Shown: positions 1 through 12,083 of the stretch, one piece after another
How the letters are laid out: every line of letters starts with the position of its first letter
Numbering within the stretch: the stretch's first letter is position 1
NCBI GenBank assembly: GCA_028753945.1
Contig: JAPNXP010000012.1
Location: 2,728,001 to 2,792,000, forward strand
Origin: Hexactinellida sp. DTS-2022
Lineage: Eukaryota > Porifera > Hexactinellida
Direction of reading: 5' to 3'
Length of the DNA: 64,000 bases
The notes under the pieces: generated by a model
Told to the model about the DNA's origin: nothing
Database searches by the model: none
What the model saw: only the letters and a program-made list of their open reading frames with translations
Made by a program: the position numbers and the translations under genes

Positions 1-244
1 TAACTTCTGCATTGAAATTAATGGAGAATAATATAATCAATAACCCTGGTGAGTGAGTCAATGAATAGTAATATTGTATTACAACTAATTGTATTACAAT
101 AATAGAAAAAGCTATTAAGATTTCCATCCGCTCTCTATCTCTCTACTGTATTTTTGTGAAAGATAGAGAACTCATGTTATCCATAATCATTCCATAGTGC
201 GCAGCCTTTAGTTAATTGCACGAGTTAATTCGACATCAAATCTA

Positions 245-808
245 CACTAACCGGCCAAAAGTATTTGAACAGCAATGATATGAATTCATACATTTGAGGT
301 TATACCAGCATAATAACATTAGTAGATGCTATAAAATGGCTATAAACATGAAACGATATGTAAAGTATAATAAATCAGCAAAATTTTCGAATTTAAATTT
401 TTATGGAGGCGTTAAACTCATTAAATATATAATTAACTAATTAAATAATTAATTTGTGATCATTAAGATGCAATGTTAATTAATTAATTCTGATAGCGGA
501 TTTGTATTCCACATGGTTAACTTACTCTAAGTACATTATTTCAAATCAATCCGAATATTTTCTACTGTGATACAGCCACATTTCCATTTGTGCCACTTAT
601 CCCACAAGTGGCACGTGGCTGAAAAACTTGTGCCACTTCATGGATATTTTCTAAATTTAATTGAAATCGCAATATTTTGTAATGTATATCTATAATAAGA
701 TATTTATAGTCATTTCAGAATAGTTCAGATAGCCGTTAATAAGTTACCAGACGAGTATTGTGTGTGCATTGAAATTCCTATTGTTCAAATACATTTGGCT
801 GGTTAGTG
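245..808. mobile_element. Tc1/mariner-like non-autonomous element (MITE)
   Basis: The ends are inverted copies of CACTAACCGGCCAAAAGT and its complement, each flanked by TA (243-244 and 809-810). A TA duplication and a GGCCAAA-containing end fit Tc1/mariner. No transposase frame lies inside, so it is a 564-bp passive element. A second, truncated copy of this end lies near 59623. Confidence 0.75.
573..621. repeat. short GC-richer hairpin inside the Tc1-like element
   Basis: CAGCCAC at 573 pairs with GTGGCTG ending at 621, and inside it GTGCCACTT pairs with AAGTGGCAC around an AT loop. Part of the arm is repeated just downstream (near 628-640). It is probably a small foldback insertion; the TA at 571-572 is not matched on the right. 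Confidence 0.4.
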
Positions 809-810
809 TA

Positions 811-1900
811 TTTTGCATGAATTTAGACATCATTGCGAATAATTAATTTAAATATATAATTTTTCGGTGGCGTACGAATACTTTTGGAAGGGCACTATAT
901 AGTTCGGATAATAGAGATTGCACACATTTGGAAAAAAAAAAGCTCGAGAAAGTATGAGAGTATTTAGATTTTGAACGAGAGTATTTGGTTTGAACAATAA
1001 TAGGACAGTAAAGTAGCGGTATCCATAAAGAATATGTTGCACCCCATCCTTGTGCTGGTTGCGCCCTTGCAGCAGGCCCTAACTATGTATTTCAGCAGGG
1101 TCCGCAGAGTTGAAATACTGAGCCGGTGGGGCCCCAACCTTGGTGCGACAATCGGGGCCTCAGCCGCGCTAACCGGGGCCTGAGCTGCGCTAACCGGGGC
1201 CTGGCCCCGGCTTGGACCCCTTGGCTACGCCACTGATGTCCTAAATTTTCACAATTAGAATACTAACTTACAAAATTACAGCCGTTTGTTTTTTCCAAAA
1301 GAATGTGTTTCGTCACACTCGCGTGAGGTCCCCAGGTCACTTAGATTTGAAAAATAGGTTCACACCCAACAAGTATACATAGTTGCTTTTTTCAAGTTTA
1401 AATTGATTCTGATAATTAATTACTCATCTCTCCAGAGTCCAGACCAAATAAAATGATGCCAGGTCACAGTAATTTAGTTTCATTCCTGGTCCCCCCACTC
1501 TGGACGGATTCCAGACTGACTGATCAAAATTGATTCGTGTAAACAAACTAAGTGACGCAGATAGTTTAACGCTACCTACGACTACTTGAGAATGCTTGTG
1601 ATGGGTTAAAAAAAAGGACTTGACGGACTCAATTCAATTATACCTTCAGTTCCTATAACATACTATATAGTAATTATTTTATAAAAAAAATCATAGATTT
1701 TCAAAATAGTTTTGACACAAATATGTAAATACATACTTTCCGTTGCTATAGTAACTAAGCAAGAGATTTTCCTAGTAGAAAATGACGAGAGCATGAATTA
1801 CTTTGCTTTTAACTCGCAACGCGTCAAATCAATATGCGTTCGATACGGGTACCCGCCAAAATCTCCAATTTTGTCAAAATTAATTTAGTTAATTAGAATA
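811..1900. other. no gene recognised; contains a GC-rich hAT-like end near 1060-1236
   Basis: This stretch has no open frame resembling a known family. About 1060-1236 is strikingly GC-rich, with repeated GGGGCCT units and the terminus GGCTACGCCACTG, which is a common hAT-type end. No matching left end is visible, so it is a solo or truncated copy. The remaining sequence is AT-rich and unassigned. Confidence 0.45.
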
Positions 1901-2607
1901 TTAAGGTTCAGGTATACTCTAGAGCACTTCTACCAAAAATATTTACCTCATTTACTTGAAATTTTTACTGCGGATTTGAATCATCCTTCTATTTGCAAAA
2001 ATGCAATAATATTTCAATGACAAGTAACTGGGAAATTTTAGGTTTTCAAATTTTACTCATTTGTGTAAGATATTTTTTAGTAATAATGAACCTTACAATA
2101 GTAAATACTGTTTAAATGCGTTTATCTATATCTTGTTTATCCTGCATCGTCTGGGATTGTTCAAATTTAATATATTTTTAATTTTCTTGATTTTTACGTG
2201 ATGTCAACTTTTTAATCGAAATTTTCCTATCCAAAATCCGCAAAGCTCTGCAAATATTTCTAATTTAATAAATCGCAAACGATGCAGGATGGATCTAGAC
2301 GAGATCTATCCGAAACCGTTGAGATTTCGATTCTACGTGCAAAACTGAAAAAGTTTCTTATCTACACAAATCTGAAAATGTTAGTTTTGCGATAGCGGGT
2401 TTTGAAAAAAAAAATTTACATCAATTATTCCTAGATTGAGGTGACCAAAGTGTGTTAAACTGGAAAAATAATAGGAATTCTTCTTAGAAATCTCTTGAGA
2501 GTACTTATTGGTATCAATACAATCCAAAAATGCAATAATAGAGAGATAGACAATGATTTGGATTTTATCTAAATTTTCGAATTTTGTAGAGTATACCTGA
2601 ACCTTAA
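1901..2607. mobile_element. TA-flanked 707-bp MITE, superfamily uncertain
   Basis: The termini TTAAGGTTCAGGTATACTC and its inverted copy (about 2589-2607) are flanked by TA on both sides. Inside are AT-rich sequences and no coding frame. A weakly similar segment (an AAAAATGCAATAATATT stretch and what follows) recurs near 25735-25810. The TA duplication suggests Tc1/mariner or a similar superfamily. Confidence 0.6.
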
Positions 2608-2972
2608 TATATTAGGTCCAATTACGTATGGAATTTGTACTTTTTTGGGATTCTTGGCCTTATAACAATTTGAATTAATAAAAAAGTTAGAAAACGCTCT
2701 GCTATTGTTTTACATATATATGTATCTACATAACCCCCAAATTTATAGTTTCTATTATAAATACTTTCGGAGTTCACTAGATTCTCTCATATTCAGTATT
2801 GCAATAAATTTATTTGGAGATAATGAGGAAGAAAGACAAATTCAAGACAAATACATGCAATCTAAGGTTACTAACACAAATATATCTAAGGATCTTGCTC
2901 TTCACAGTCGAAACACTGGAATGGTTCATCTCCTACTTCCTTCAGGGTCACTTTCATGCACCTAGCGTGATA
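2608..2972. other. no feature recognised
   Basis: AT-rich sequence between a MITE and the MULE fragment. The open frames here are short and resemble nothing. Confidence 0.4.
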
Positions 2973-3749
2973 CTACTGGTCGCAGAATTCGCAAAACACC
3001 CAGTCATCGGTCTTCCGCTTTCTTCCGATCGGACAATTTCGCAACTGGCACTCTTCGCAAACGGTGTCTGATCCGTCACCAGTGGACGCTTTTGCAACGG
3101 CTTTCTTCGCAGGGGTACTCGATGAAGCTTCACTACCAAAGGCTTTGGACTTATACTTTGCCCCAGCCTTTTCCCGCCTGCGTCTGGAAGATTCTGCGGT
3201 CAGAAACTGGGACTGGAGTAACCTTCGTCTCCTCTTCTGGGTTTCAGAGACAGCTTTGATACGACACCGGTTGCGTTCTTTGTCCTTTCTCGCGAAATAG
3301 AGCAAGGTCTTATGTGAACAGGCTACTCCTAAGTTGGTAAGCACGCTTGCCAGAGACATAGAGCCCTCGTTGAAAGTGGTGACCGCCAGCGCTGCAGAGG
3401 CTTGGAGGGACTTCTGGCCGACACGCTTGATTTTCGGCGCGTTATGCCATAGGACGGAGTGCAGAGATTCATTCGCGTTCTGCGTCTTGCCAAGGGTTAC
3501 GGCGGAACATAAAGCAATGCTCGCGAACTTCTGAAAGACATCCAAGAGGCGAGCCAGTTCTGGTGCCGTGAGGTATGGGACCCGGAGATTCACCGGTGAA
3601 ATTGTGTCGTCATCCTTTACTTCAGCAATATTCTTCCCCATATAGCACCACGAATCTCTGGTATGAGGACAGTTATCATGGTTCTCAACAAGGTGATCGG
3701 CAAGGACGTAGAGAGCTTTCTGTATTTCTTCAGGACTCTTTCCCCTGTT
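2973..3749 (-). pseudogene. Mutator-like (MULE-E) transposase C-terminal fragment with a C-terminal zinc-binding tail
   Basis: Read on the minus strand, the frame begins just inside a likely 3' splice acceptor (polypyrimidine-poor ...TTATTGTACAG, AG at 3750-3751). It gives a CP....SWC cluster, then TQNANESLHSVLW..APK, the conserved region late in invertebrate Mutator-like transposases where Asn-Glu sits in the catalytic domain. The annotated Met at 3641 falls inside the conserved block, so it is not the true start. A basic region and a Cys-rich tail (C..C....C and C..C) close the protein at 2973. No upstream exon with the earlier catalytic residues is seen, so this is a fragment or the last exon of a degraded copy. 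Its base composition is near 50% GC, unlike the surrounding AT-rich DNA. Confidence 0.7.
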
Positions 3750-3954
3750 CTGTACAATAACCAGCCCACTGGTTGGAGTTTATGACTAGTTATGTGGCCA
3801 AAAAATTCAAATATGATAAATCTGATTTAGCCAGTTTCTTAGGAATTGGCAGAGGTGTCTATAAACAAAAAGTTAACTTTAGAACAAAAGATTTTTTTTT
3901 CTGGAAAAATGGGAAAATAGTAGTCGTAGGTAGCGTTAAAATAGGCTCAATGTA

Positions 3955-4127
3955 CAGTGCAACCTCGATTATCCGGACTCATTGGGACGAACGAAAATGT
4001 CCGTAAAGCTAAAGTCCGGTTAATCGAGGTCATTTTATATATAATAGTATAGGATTGGGATTTGGACCCATGTCCGGATAATCGAAGAGTCCGGATAATC
4101 AAAGTCCGGATAATCGAGGTTGCACTG
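3955..4127. mobile_element. pogo/Tigger-type MITE, 173 bp
   Basis: The inverted ends CAGTGCAACCTCGATTATCC and GGATAATCGAGGTTGCACTG are flanked by TA (3953-3954, 4128-4129). Internal repeats of GTCCGGATAATCGA add potential transposase-binding sites. Ends of this kind belong to the Tigger/pogo group. Confidence 0.85.
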
Positions 4128-5113
4128 TACTAAGCTATTTGCATACTTACTATTATATGTGAATTAAATCAATTACTATTAAATATGCGAATTGGCTTGG
4201 GGCTGGAAGTTTGGCTTGTATATAATCAGACGGCCAAAATCTTAGTCAAATGTGAATAAATGGCTGCCCCTCAAAAACCGAGTTGGCCGATTCACTTGAA
4301 ATTTTCAGAGAATAATGATAACTATAGTTGTAATAGAACGTTCATTAATCTCAGGTTGCCAACCTCTGAAAACAAAAAAGCGGGAGATTTTGTCAATTTA
4401 GCCGGGAGTTTAACCAAAAAGTGGGAGGTCGAAGATGAAAAAACGGGAGAAAAGCGGGAGATTCAAAATATATGCCATTTCTTTGAATCTATCAGAATAG
4501 AACGATACAATATGATTTTTTGTTTTGTTTGGATATCTACAGTTCAGGAAACGCTTATTTTGATAGTTGTATCAATCAAATTTCTTCCCGCGTATCTGTA
4601 TTCACCCATTCTATGCAATAATAGTACAACAAAAACGAAATACCTTATTACAGGAAATTAAAGTGCCATGAAATTAACGCGAAGGAAATTTTATAATTTT
4701 TTGAAAGGATAATTAATCTCCTGATTGAATACTATTTATTGTGCCCAAATAGGCTTTCAATCTACTTGATAGACATGGTATATCCTCTCAAACTAGTTGC
4801 ACATCTGAAAATATGTAGCTCGGAAGTTTGTCCATCCATGGCCTACTATATTATACAGCTAGATAAGTCGAGTCATAGCCTACTCTATATATGGCCTGAC
4901 AGTAACCTAGAAAATGTGGACCAAGGATGAAGGAGAAGATGGTAATATTTATCCAACCACAATATTTAATTTCAAAATAATAATAATAATCAACCACATT
5001 AATTAGAAATATACTTAAATATATACAACTATTGATCAGATTTTATTCCAAACTCTTCTATTGACTTAAAATCTCATCCTTTTAACTTTTAATATCTCTT
5101 TGGTATTTTATTC

Positions 5114-5389
5114 ATACTAGCGCGCTTCGCTTGCTAGGTCGCTTCGCGGCAGAACACAACCACACACCAAACGCGAAGCGGTTGGTGTGTGGTTTATATA
5201 CTCCTAATATTGATTATAAAGCGTAAATAGGCCTAAATAGTCAAATTTAACAATGTGAAATTTTAATGATTACGTCATCATGTGATAATGAGTTAGCATA
5301 GTGCCGATCTGCTGTGACCAACGTGTCCGCATCATTAATGTACATGTTCTATTAAATTCTCAGATTTCTCTCTCTTTATAGTATAGATT
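5114..5389 (-). mobile_element. Helentron-associated (HINE) element, minus orientation
   Basis: The 3' side (left) has ATACTAGCGCGCTTCGC and a strong hairpin in which ACCACACACCAA pairs with TTGGTGTGTGG. The right edge, read on the minus strand, is CTAATCTATACTATAAAGAG, a typical Helentron 5' terminus. It contains no coding capacity. A second copy is at 33001-34134. In this copy the 7-bp site GTCCGCA (5325-5331) is uninterrupted. Confidence 0.65.
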
Positions 5390-5400
5390 AGCTTCTATTC

Positions 5401-7615
5401 ATGCCTAACTCGTGTTCTGTCCCCTGATGCAAGAGCAACTACAACCCAGATGACCATGTTCCTGTGTTCAAGATGCCTCAAAATCCACCAACCCTGAATC
5501 ATGCCTGGACATGCGCTCTTCGTCGCGAGGATATCGGTGACCTGAAGGTGGTCTATGTATGTATCGACCATTTTCAGAAATAAGACATAGACTACACTTT
5601 CCAAGTCCCAAGAGGAGATAATACTTTTACTGAAGTACCGCGGGCAAAGCCAAAGCTGAATAGAAGGCGCTGTACCAAGTTTACTAACTCGCTGCCCAGC
5701 ATATCACTCATCCAAACCTAACAAACGGAATCGCTTCTCGTACGATGCAAAAGCGGAAGAATTGATGAACCAAACACTACAACTCAACTTGAGATCCGAG
5801 AGTCAAGAGAAAGAGAAGTTTGTGGTCAACTCTCTACAGGACTTGGGAGATAAGTTAACCTTGATTTCTTTACCTAGTAGTTGGTTGGTGTGGTTTCCTT
5901 AATTAATGAGAAAACATAACGTTTGTTCTCGCTAAAATGGCTGAAAAAAAATCTCAGTAGATTTGTACCTTGAAATCAATGCTTATTTATCCACCTCAGC
6001 CTATTTTAATGGACAGAGTATATCCGTTCACATTGCTGCAATTAATGACATCCGAGAAATTGGATCTGTTTTGTAGGAACTTGCTTTATAATACAACTCT
6101 AGTTCTTATTGTGATTATCCCCTTAAGACCTTAAGTTCAGTTGTGCATCCATTTAAGATATACGTCAATTATATAATTCAGAAAGAACAAGTTTAGCCAA
6201 GTTAGCTCCTATTTGACTATGGAGTCATGTTTTCCGTCTAGCATAGAGCGTCAAAATGTAAAACTGGTTTTGAAAGTCGTTAACGAATTAACAATATCTG
6301 CGCTAACTATCCAGAACGAATTGCGTATCCAGGATATAGAAATAATACTCCTGAGTTTGTTGATACCCTTCTTACTGTTTGGAAACTATTCAACGTTAAT
6401 ATACCATTTAAAGGAATAAGTATGAACAGGGTTTTTTTTAAGGTTCAGACCTTGGTGCAACTCAGCGCGGCCTTGGTGTAACTCAAAACTGCAGCGGCTG
6501 CGGCCGACCCTTAATCGTGGTGTGACTCAACACTACAGATGCCGCTGCCGAACGGAATCGTGGTGCAATTCCAAAAGATCTTGGTTCAAATTTTACACCA
6601 AGATCGGCCTTAAAAAAACCCTGCGTTTGAACGATAATTTCTCTAACGACGAGCGATTTCTATTTTTGACTCGTGTAGTTTTGGGTAGATGCTTGGCAAA
6701 CTTTCCAGAAAAAATTGGCAAACTGAGACTAAGTTACTGAGTAAACAAACATACACCAGTTTTAGACATGCTTGTATTGCCTTACCACAAATTACCAATC
6801 ATTTGACTCAATATTGTGGCTTTACATATGTGTTGTCCTCCTTTCTGCAGACGGATCCCTTGGAACACCATTTCGGTCTATACCGTATGATGTCGGGTTC
6901 TAATTATTACATCTAACTTCAAATCCTTGAACCCAGCGTTGACTTATACTTTCTAGCATAATCAAACATAATTACTGACCAACAAGACACTTCCTTTCAA
7001 TCAATTCACTAATTTGTTGTCATTTTCTTCTCCGTCTGCTAATAGCGTATTCCACTACTGATGGTGAGTTCAATTTGGAGCCATTTCTTGATGAAATTAA
7101 TGATCTATCAATAATTGATTGTGTTTCACAGTTGCTTCAGTCATTAGCCTTTATTGCAGGCTATTCTGTCCATCAATACCTGAAACAAACAAAACCGTGT
7201 CATGTCTGTACATATGCTAACAGTTTATATAGAATTTCTCCTTGATTTTGACCTGGACTCTCAGTGTAAACTTCTGCAGCTAACGGACCGTGGCGGACTT
7301 AAATATCCATCTGAGCCAGTTTTGAATCCCAAACTCGTTTTATGGAAGACCTTTAGTGCCATCGAAAACAATAAAGAGCTGTTGGCGAAGCTTGTAAGTG
7401 GGCCTTCTAGAAATATACTTGTTGAACTCACGTTGATGTATTTGGAAGATAGTGATAATCTTGATCCAAGTTTTGGAAGTCTACTTGTATTAGCTGTGGT
7501 GTGTTTAGTTGGAACATCTTATCGAAGCTAGTCTTTCCCGCAGCGAATTGCTTTCTTGCAAACAAAGTTAAGAATATTAACTCGCTGGTTCTTTCAAAAA
7601 GTATAGAAAGCGTAA
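5401..7615 (+). pseudogene. P1 transposase pseudogene (THAP / P-element family)
   Basis: The gene starts at the ATG followed by PNSCSVP.CKSNY, the beginning of a THAP zinc finger. The finger continues with FKMPQ and C.DHF before a stop near 5581. Later blocks match the other P-type genes here: PSSIERQNVKLVLKV (about 6237-6280), SFRHACIALPQITNHLT (about 6758-6810), LQTDPLEHHFGLYR.MSGSNY (about 6845-6910), AFIAGYSVHQYLK (about 7150-7190) and LTDRGGLKYPSEPV (about 7280-7323). The catalytic N-terminal core is missing or unreadable (5900-6200), at least four stops or frameshifts are present, and a 197-bp MITE sits in the coding region. It cannot encode a transposase. Confidence 0.85.
6427..6623. 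mobile_element. hAT-type MITE inside the P1 coding region
   Basis: The ends are CAGGGTTTTTTT and AAAAAAACCCTG. The flanks AGTATGAA and CGTTTGAA match at six of eight positions. The interior is GC-rich, with repeated CTTGGTG(C/T)AACTC motifs. It separates two blocks of P1 coding sequence that are contiguous in P5. Confidence 0.7.
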
Positions 7616-7830
7616 ATTTAAGAAATTCTCTTAATTATGTGTCTACTTATTTGTATTACCATTATTTGTAATTTTTTTATTACTCTGTTTATTCTTATTT
7701 CTATTATGTAGTTAAGTGTGTCGTATGTCACTGCTAGAGCCAGAGAGAGAAAGAGGAGAGAGGAAAGAAAGCAAATAATTATGTATTATTTACTGTATAT
7801 TAATATTAGAAATTGTACTGTTTGTGTTTA

Positions 7831-9213
7831 TTATTACTATTAAACGAGCCTTTCGGTCTCGGTCGCTTTGCGACAGATCGGTGCTACGCACCTCAAGTTA
7901 ACGGCCGCTGTGCGGCCTTACTCCTCACATTTTCTACCATGGAAATGGTAGATAGGGACGTTATGATTTTGATTTTGATTAATTTGTTTACCTATTTGTG
8001 AAAACAACAACAACAACAAAGACTCATATTAGAATTTTATAAATGCGAAATTCGTGTTCAGCACACTTGATTACTTATAATACCTATTGAAAGTTAACTT
8101 CTAGGTTGATTTTGAATTTTCATTAAATTGTTTAGCTATTTTGAGTAAACAACAACAACAACAACAAATATTCATATTAGAAATTTATAAACGCGAAATT
8201 CGTGTTCGGAATACTTGTTTACCTATAATACCCGTTGAAAGCTAACTTCTAGGTTGATTTTGAATTTTCATTAATTTGTTTACCTATTTTGTGTAAATAA
8301 CAACAACAAATAATCATATTATGAATTTGTAAATGCGAAATTCGTGTTCAGCATACTTGTTAACCTATAATACCCGTTGGAAGCAAACTTCTAGGTTGAT
8401 TTTGAATTTCATTAATTTGTTTACCTATTTTGTGTAAACAACAACAACAAATATTAATATGAGAAATTTATAAACGCGAAATTCGTGTTCGGCATACTTG
8501 TTTACCTATAATACCCGTTGAAAGCTAACTTCAAGGTTGATTTTGAATTTTCATTAATTTGTTTACCTATTTTGTGTGAACAACAACAACAAATATTCAT
8601 ATTAGAAAAATATAACCGCGAAAATCGTCTTCAGCATACTTGTTTACCTATAATATCCGTTGGAAGCTAACTTCTTGGTTGATTTTGAATTTTCATTAAT
8701 TAGTTTACCTATTTTGTGTAAACAACAACAACAAATATTAATATGAGAAATTTATAAACGCGAAATTCGTGTTCGGCATACTTGTTTACCTATAATACCC
8801 GTTGAAAGCTAACTTCTAGGTTGATTTTGAATTTTCATTAATTTGTTTACCTATTTTGTTTAAACAACAACAACAAATATTCATATTAGAAAAATATAAC
8901 CGCGAAAATCGTCTTCAGCATACTTGTTTACCTATAATATCCGTTGGAAGCTAACTTCTTGGTTGATTTTGAATTTTCATTAATTTGTTTACCTATTTTG
9001 TGTAAACAACAACAACAAATTAATATTAATATGAGAAATTTATAAACGCGAAATTCGTGTTCAGCATACTTGTTTACCTATTATAAGAATTGTTACCTAT
9101 TATAAAATTTGAAAGTTAGTTTATATCCCAATATTAATTGCGGTTTCTATTCCCCCATCAATTTAATATAATCCGGACAAACACACACACAATCGAGATT
9201 TAATAATATAGAT
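7831..9213 (-). mobile_element. HINE (Helentron-type) with a central tandem array
   Basis: Read on the minus strand, the 5' end at about 9213 is TAATCTATATTATTAAATC followed by GTGTGTGTGTTTGTCCGG, the usual Helentron 5' layout. Next comes an array of about 143-bp repeats (7965-9085). At the 3' side (7850-7920) three compact hairpins lie in a row: GGTCGC/GCGAC, GGTGC/GCACC and GGCCGC/GCGGCC. There is no Rep/helicase gene, so it is non-autonomous. Confidence 0.65.
7965..9085. repeat. tandem array, about eight copies of a 141-146-bp unit
   Basis: Each unit contains CGCGAAATTCGTGTTC, TTGTTTACCTATAATA, CTTCTAGGTTGATTTTG and ends with an (ACA)n run. The marker GAAA(A/T)TCGT recurs near 8049, 8195, 8338, 8478, 8621, 8765, 8906 and 9053. 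Units differ at scattered positions, and alternate units share variants (the GTCTTC type at 8621 and 8906), suggesting higher-order duplication. Confidence 0.85.
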
Positions 9214-10419
9214 TATGAAAATCCAATCACCGTTGTCATTACACCTAATACTAATCACGGGCTAGCACGGCTGAGTTATGTTTACGACCTAGAGACGTAT
9301 AAAGAACTTAGTAGTTCAATATAGAAAACATTAAAAAATTAAAATTTCCCATCTTCTTGTGCATCCCTGGTACATCTACTGTCAGGCCATATAATAGAGT
9401 AGGCTATGGTCAAGTATTTGCCATTTTATTTCCAGGCCAGTGATTACTTTCTAATTACTCGTAAAATAAATTACTTATTGTCATGGAATATACTAAACTT
9501 ACGTTTTCAAATACGCTAGAAACATCTAAAATACATTTGAGAATGATTTCTCATCGGATTTAACCACACTGACGTAATCAAATATACACACCCATATATG
9601 GCAACGGTGTTAAATAAATGTTATTTTTTAGATAATTTGAGAATCTAACTTTGCCGTTTTTATCCTAATGCATTTTTCTTGTTAAAAATTAACTACAGTA
9701 ACAAATTATGTCATTCCTTTCACTCAAATTCTTTTCAACATCAATGTAAGTAAATAATTATACTATTGTTATCAAACCATATGTTTTGTATATTTCTTAA
9801 AAGTGCTGTTTGACGACGTACATGTTGCCCAGTCAGTTTAATGACCGTTCTTGTGACTTATTTAGATAAATGTTCACTGAATCTATACTTCAATCTCCAC
9901 TTCAAATCTCTACTCCATAATTAGTATTAATTACCATATATGGGTATGTATATTTGATTACGTCATTGTGGTTAAATCCGGGGAGAAATCATTCTCAAAA
10001 GTATTTTAGATGTTTCTAGCGTATTTGAAAACCTAAGTTTAGTATATTCCATGACAATAGGTAATTTATTTTTCGAGCAAAATTAGAAAGTAAACACTGG
10101 CCTAGAAATAAAATGGCAAATACTTGTCGTATCTAGCCGTATAATATAGTAGGCCATGGTCCATCCGTTGTATTATTTTTCAAAATAGCAGGAAATTAAG
10201 GTCATGTAAATTAACACTCCATGAAATTAACGCGATTTGGAGAAATTCGCGTTAATTTCCTATAATAAGGAAACTAGATTAATGAATTTTAATTTTCAAA
10301 GTTTTATAAAGTATATAATCTATTAGATTACGTAGATGTAGCAGACTTAAATATCTTTGAAAGTTGTCGTAACTACGGACATTTTTCTTGAGATTTCAAG
10401 GAATTTCATGACGATTAGG

Positions 10420-11118
10420 ACGAGTGTTATCTTAGCAGCGGATTCAGCAGCGGATTCGCAAACCTCACTAATAGGCTAATAACTCAAAAAGTATAAGTTG
10501 CACATGAAAAGTGATCACATTATCGGGAAGAGAAAAGTTGGGACAACCCATATATAATCCCAAAATGTCAAAATTCCTTAAGATGACTCAGCAATTTTCG
10601 CTCAAATTTAGACCTCGGTTTTTCCATAAAAACTCAAAAACTATTCATTTTATCAAATTTTCCTTTTAACCACATATACATCTCACTTGGGACATCGTGT
10701 CATCTAAATTTCAAAACAAAATATTCATTTTTGAAAAAATATTTTTAACAAAAATTTCACTAAAATAAATTTCATGATCTTATCGGCGGATTCGCAGACC
10801 TCACGTTTATGCTAATAACTCAAAAAGTTTACGCTGTACGTGAAAAAATTTCACACCAGCGGAAAGATGAGAGTTGGGACAACCCATATATAATCCCAAA
10901 ATGTCAAAATTCCTTAAGATGACTCAGCAATTTTCGCTCAAATTTAGACCTCGGTTTTTCCATAAAAACTCAAAAACTATTCATTTTATCAAATTTTCAT
11001 TTTAACCACATATATATCTCACTTGGGACATCGTGTCATCTAAATTTCAAAACAAAATATTCATTTTTGAAAAAATATTTTTAACATATATTTCACTAAA
11101 ATCGGCTTACGATGATGA
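10420..11118 (+). repeat. left terminal inverted repeat of MULE-A
   Basis: This arm is nearly identical to the reverse complement of 14013-14711. It is built of two similar units in tandem (about 10450-10785 and 10787-11118), each containing GGGACAACCCATATATAATC and GACCTCGGTTTTTCC. The arm therefore arose by an internal duplication that is copied in both ends. Confidence 0.9.
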
Positions 11119-11159
11119 TTTCCAATATCCATAATGTTGGATATGTTGTCAGAGCATCC

Positions 11160-11326
11160 TTATATGTAGACCGTCTAGAAATAGACGGTCTATAAAAGCC
11201 CATACAAATAAGCCAAAAATTTGTAGACCGTCTATAAATTCTGTAGACCACTTGCCCTGCTTTTTATGGGTAATACTAATGTATAGGGAATAAAACCTGG
11301 TCTATTTCTAGACGGTCTACATATAA
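11160..11326. mobile_element. 167-bp palindromic MITE (GTAGACCGTCTA type) inside MULE-A
   Basis: TTATATGTAGACCGTCTAG at the left pairs with its inverse at the right. GTAGACCGTCTA is itself nearly palindromic and appears again in the middle (about 11223). No certain target duplication is visible because the ends are AT-rich. Confidence 0.65.
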
Positions 11327-12083
11327 GATATCTCATGTTGTCAACTCTAATAATACTATTGATAAGAATGTATTTGATATGCGTCACAGTGTTCACAGGA
11401 ATTAAAGTTTTTGGTACCTCTGCAGAATAATTAATGACTGCATTCCGAATTATATCAAGGATTAGTGATTACTTTCTGTAAACACGATTGCAATACCTTA
11501 CATAATACAAACACCTCATATACAAATATATTTGGAATGCAATATTCATTAAGAGAATAGAATCAGACATATAAACAATATTATGGTTAATTAATACAAC
11601 AATGTTAGGTATTTTAAGCATCTCCAGGTTTTTCCAATTCCATAATCTGCGTAACTTCTATCTGAATGATCTTACTTGTGGCCATGTTCCTTCTCTCCAA
11701 ATATACGTATTTGCCTTTAAAGAGGGTGAATCTCATATAAATGTAAAGCAACATTATCTCAGTCTCACTGCCTGATTCTCAGAATATGACTTACCAAAAC
11801 GAGTGCATGATATTAAAATGGTGACAAATATTAGTAATGCTTATATGAGATAAGAAAGATCGAGATAACCAAAGTTATCCTAAAAAAGTAAGAGAACTAC
11901 TTAGTAGAACATGGAAATATAGAGAGAACTAGTTTATTGGTTTAGGATTTAACACATTAATCATAATATGCATGAATTCCTTTCACTGATACGATATTAA
12001 AAGGGCGCCATTAAATATAACACAAATTGTGGTAAAACTATTGCAACTCTTCTAAAACTCTGCCTGTTCAATTTAAAAAATAA

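Larger units (their letters stand above)
4874..9408 (+). mobile_element. P1: P-element-like transposon, degraded
   Basis: The inverted ends begin CATAGCCTACTCTAT and share GGCCTGACAGTA and an ACCA(A/G)GGATG motif about 45 bp in. The TSD is GTCGAGT on the left (4867-4873) and GTCAAGT on the right (9409-9415), one mismatch in seven. Inside are a degenerate P-type transposase reading left to right, two HINE insertions (5114-5389 and 7831-9213) and a hAT-type MITE (6427-6623). It is itself inserted 37 bp inside P0. Confidence 0.88.
4837..10158. mobile_element. P0: P-element-like non-autonomous element (about 0.8 kb plus nested P1)
   Basis: The ends are CATGGCCTACTATATTATAC and its inverse. The TSD GTCCATC is exact (4830-4836 and 10159-10165). 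The uninterrupted site is visible in the second R copy at 60912-60918. Own DNA is 4837-4873 plus 9416-10158. The latter folds into long arms (about 9420-9660 against 9920-10155), so P0 was a palindromic P-type MITE before P1 entered its left end. Confidence 0.85.
4645..10268. mobile_element. repeat R: MITE with GCGTTAATTTC-rich ends, interrupted by P0
   Basis: R begins TTATTACAGGAAATTAA and ends in its inverse (…TTAATTTCCTATAATAA). Both ends carry several copies of CGCGTTAATTTC or its complement. Own sequence is 4645-4836 and about 10166-10268. A complete uninterrupted copy lies at 60778-61157 in the opposite orientation. No clear target duplication was found, so the superfamily is unassigned. 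Confidence 0.65.

Noticed and set aside
3064-3760. Plus-strand frames over the MULE-E fragment
   Set aside because: Shadows of the minus-strand transposase, which has the conserved motifs.
5395-5604. Minus-strand frame at the P1 THAP region
   Set aside because: Antisense of the THAP coding sequence read on the plus strand.
7965-9085. Tandem array considered as a CRISPR or centromeric satellite
   Set aside because: No spacers, and it lies inside a Helentron-type element; only eight units.
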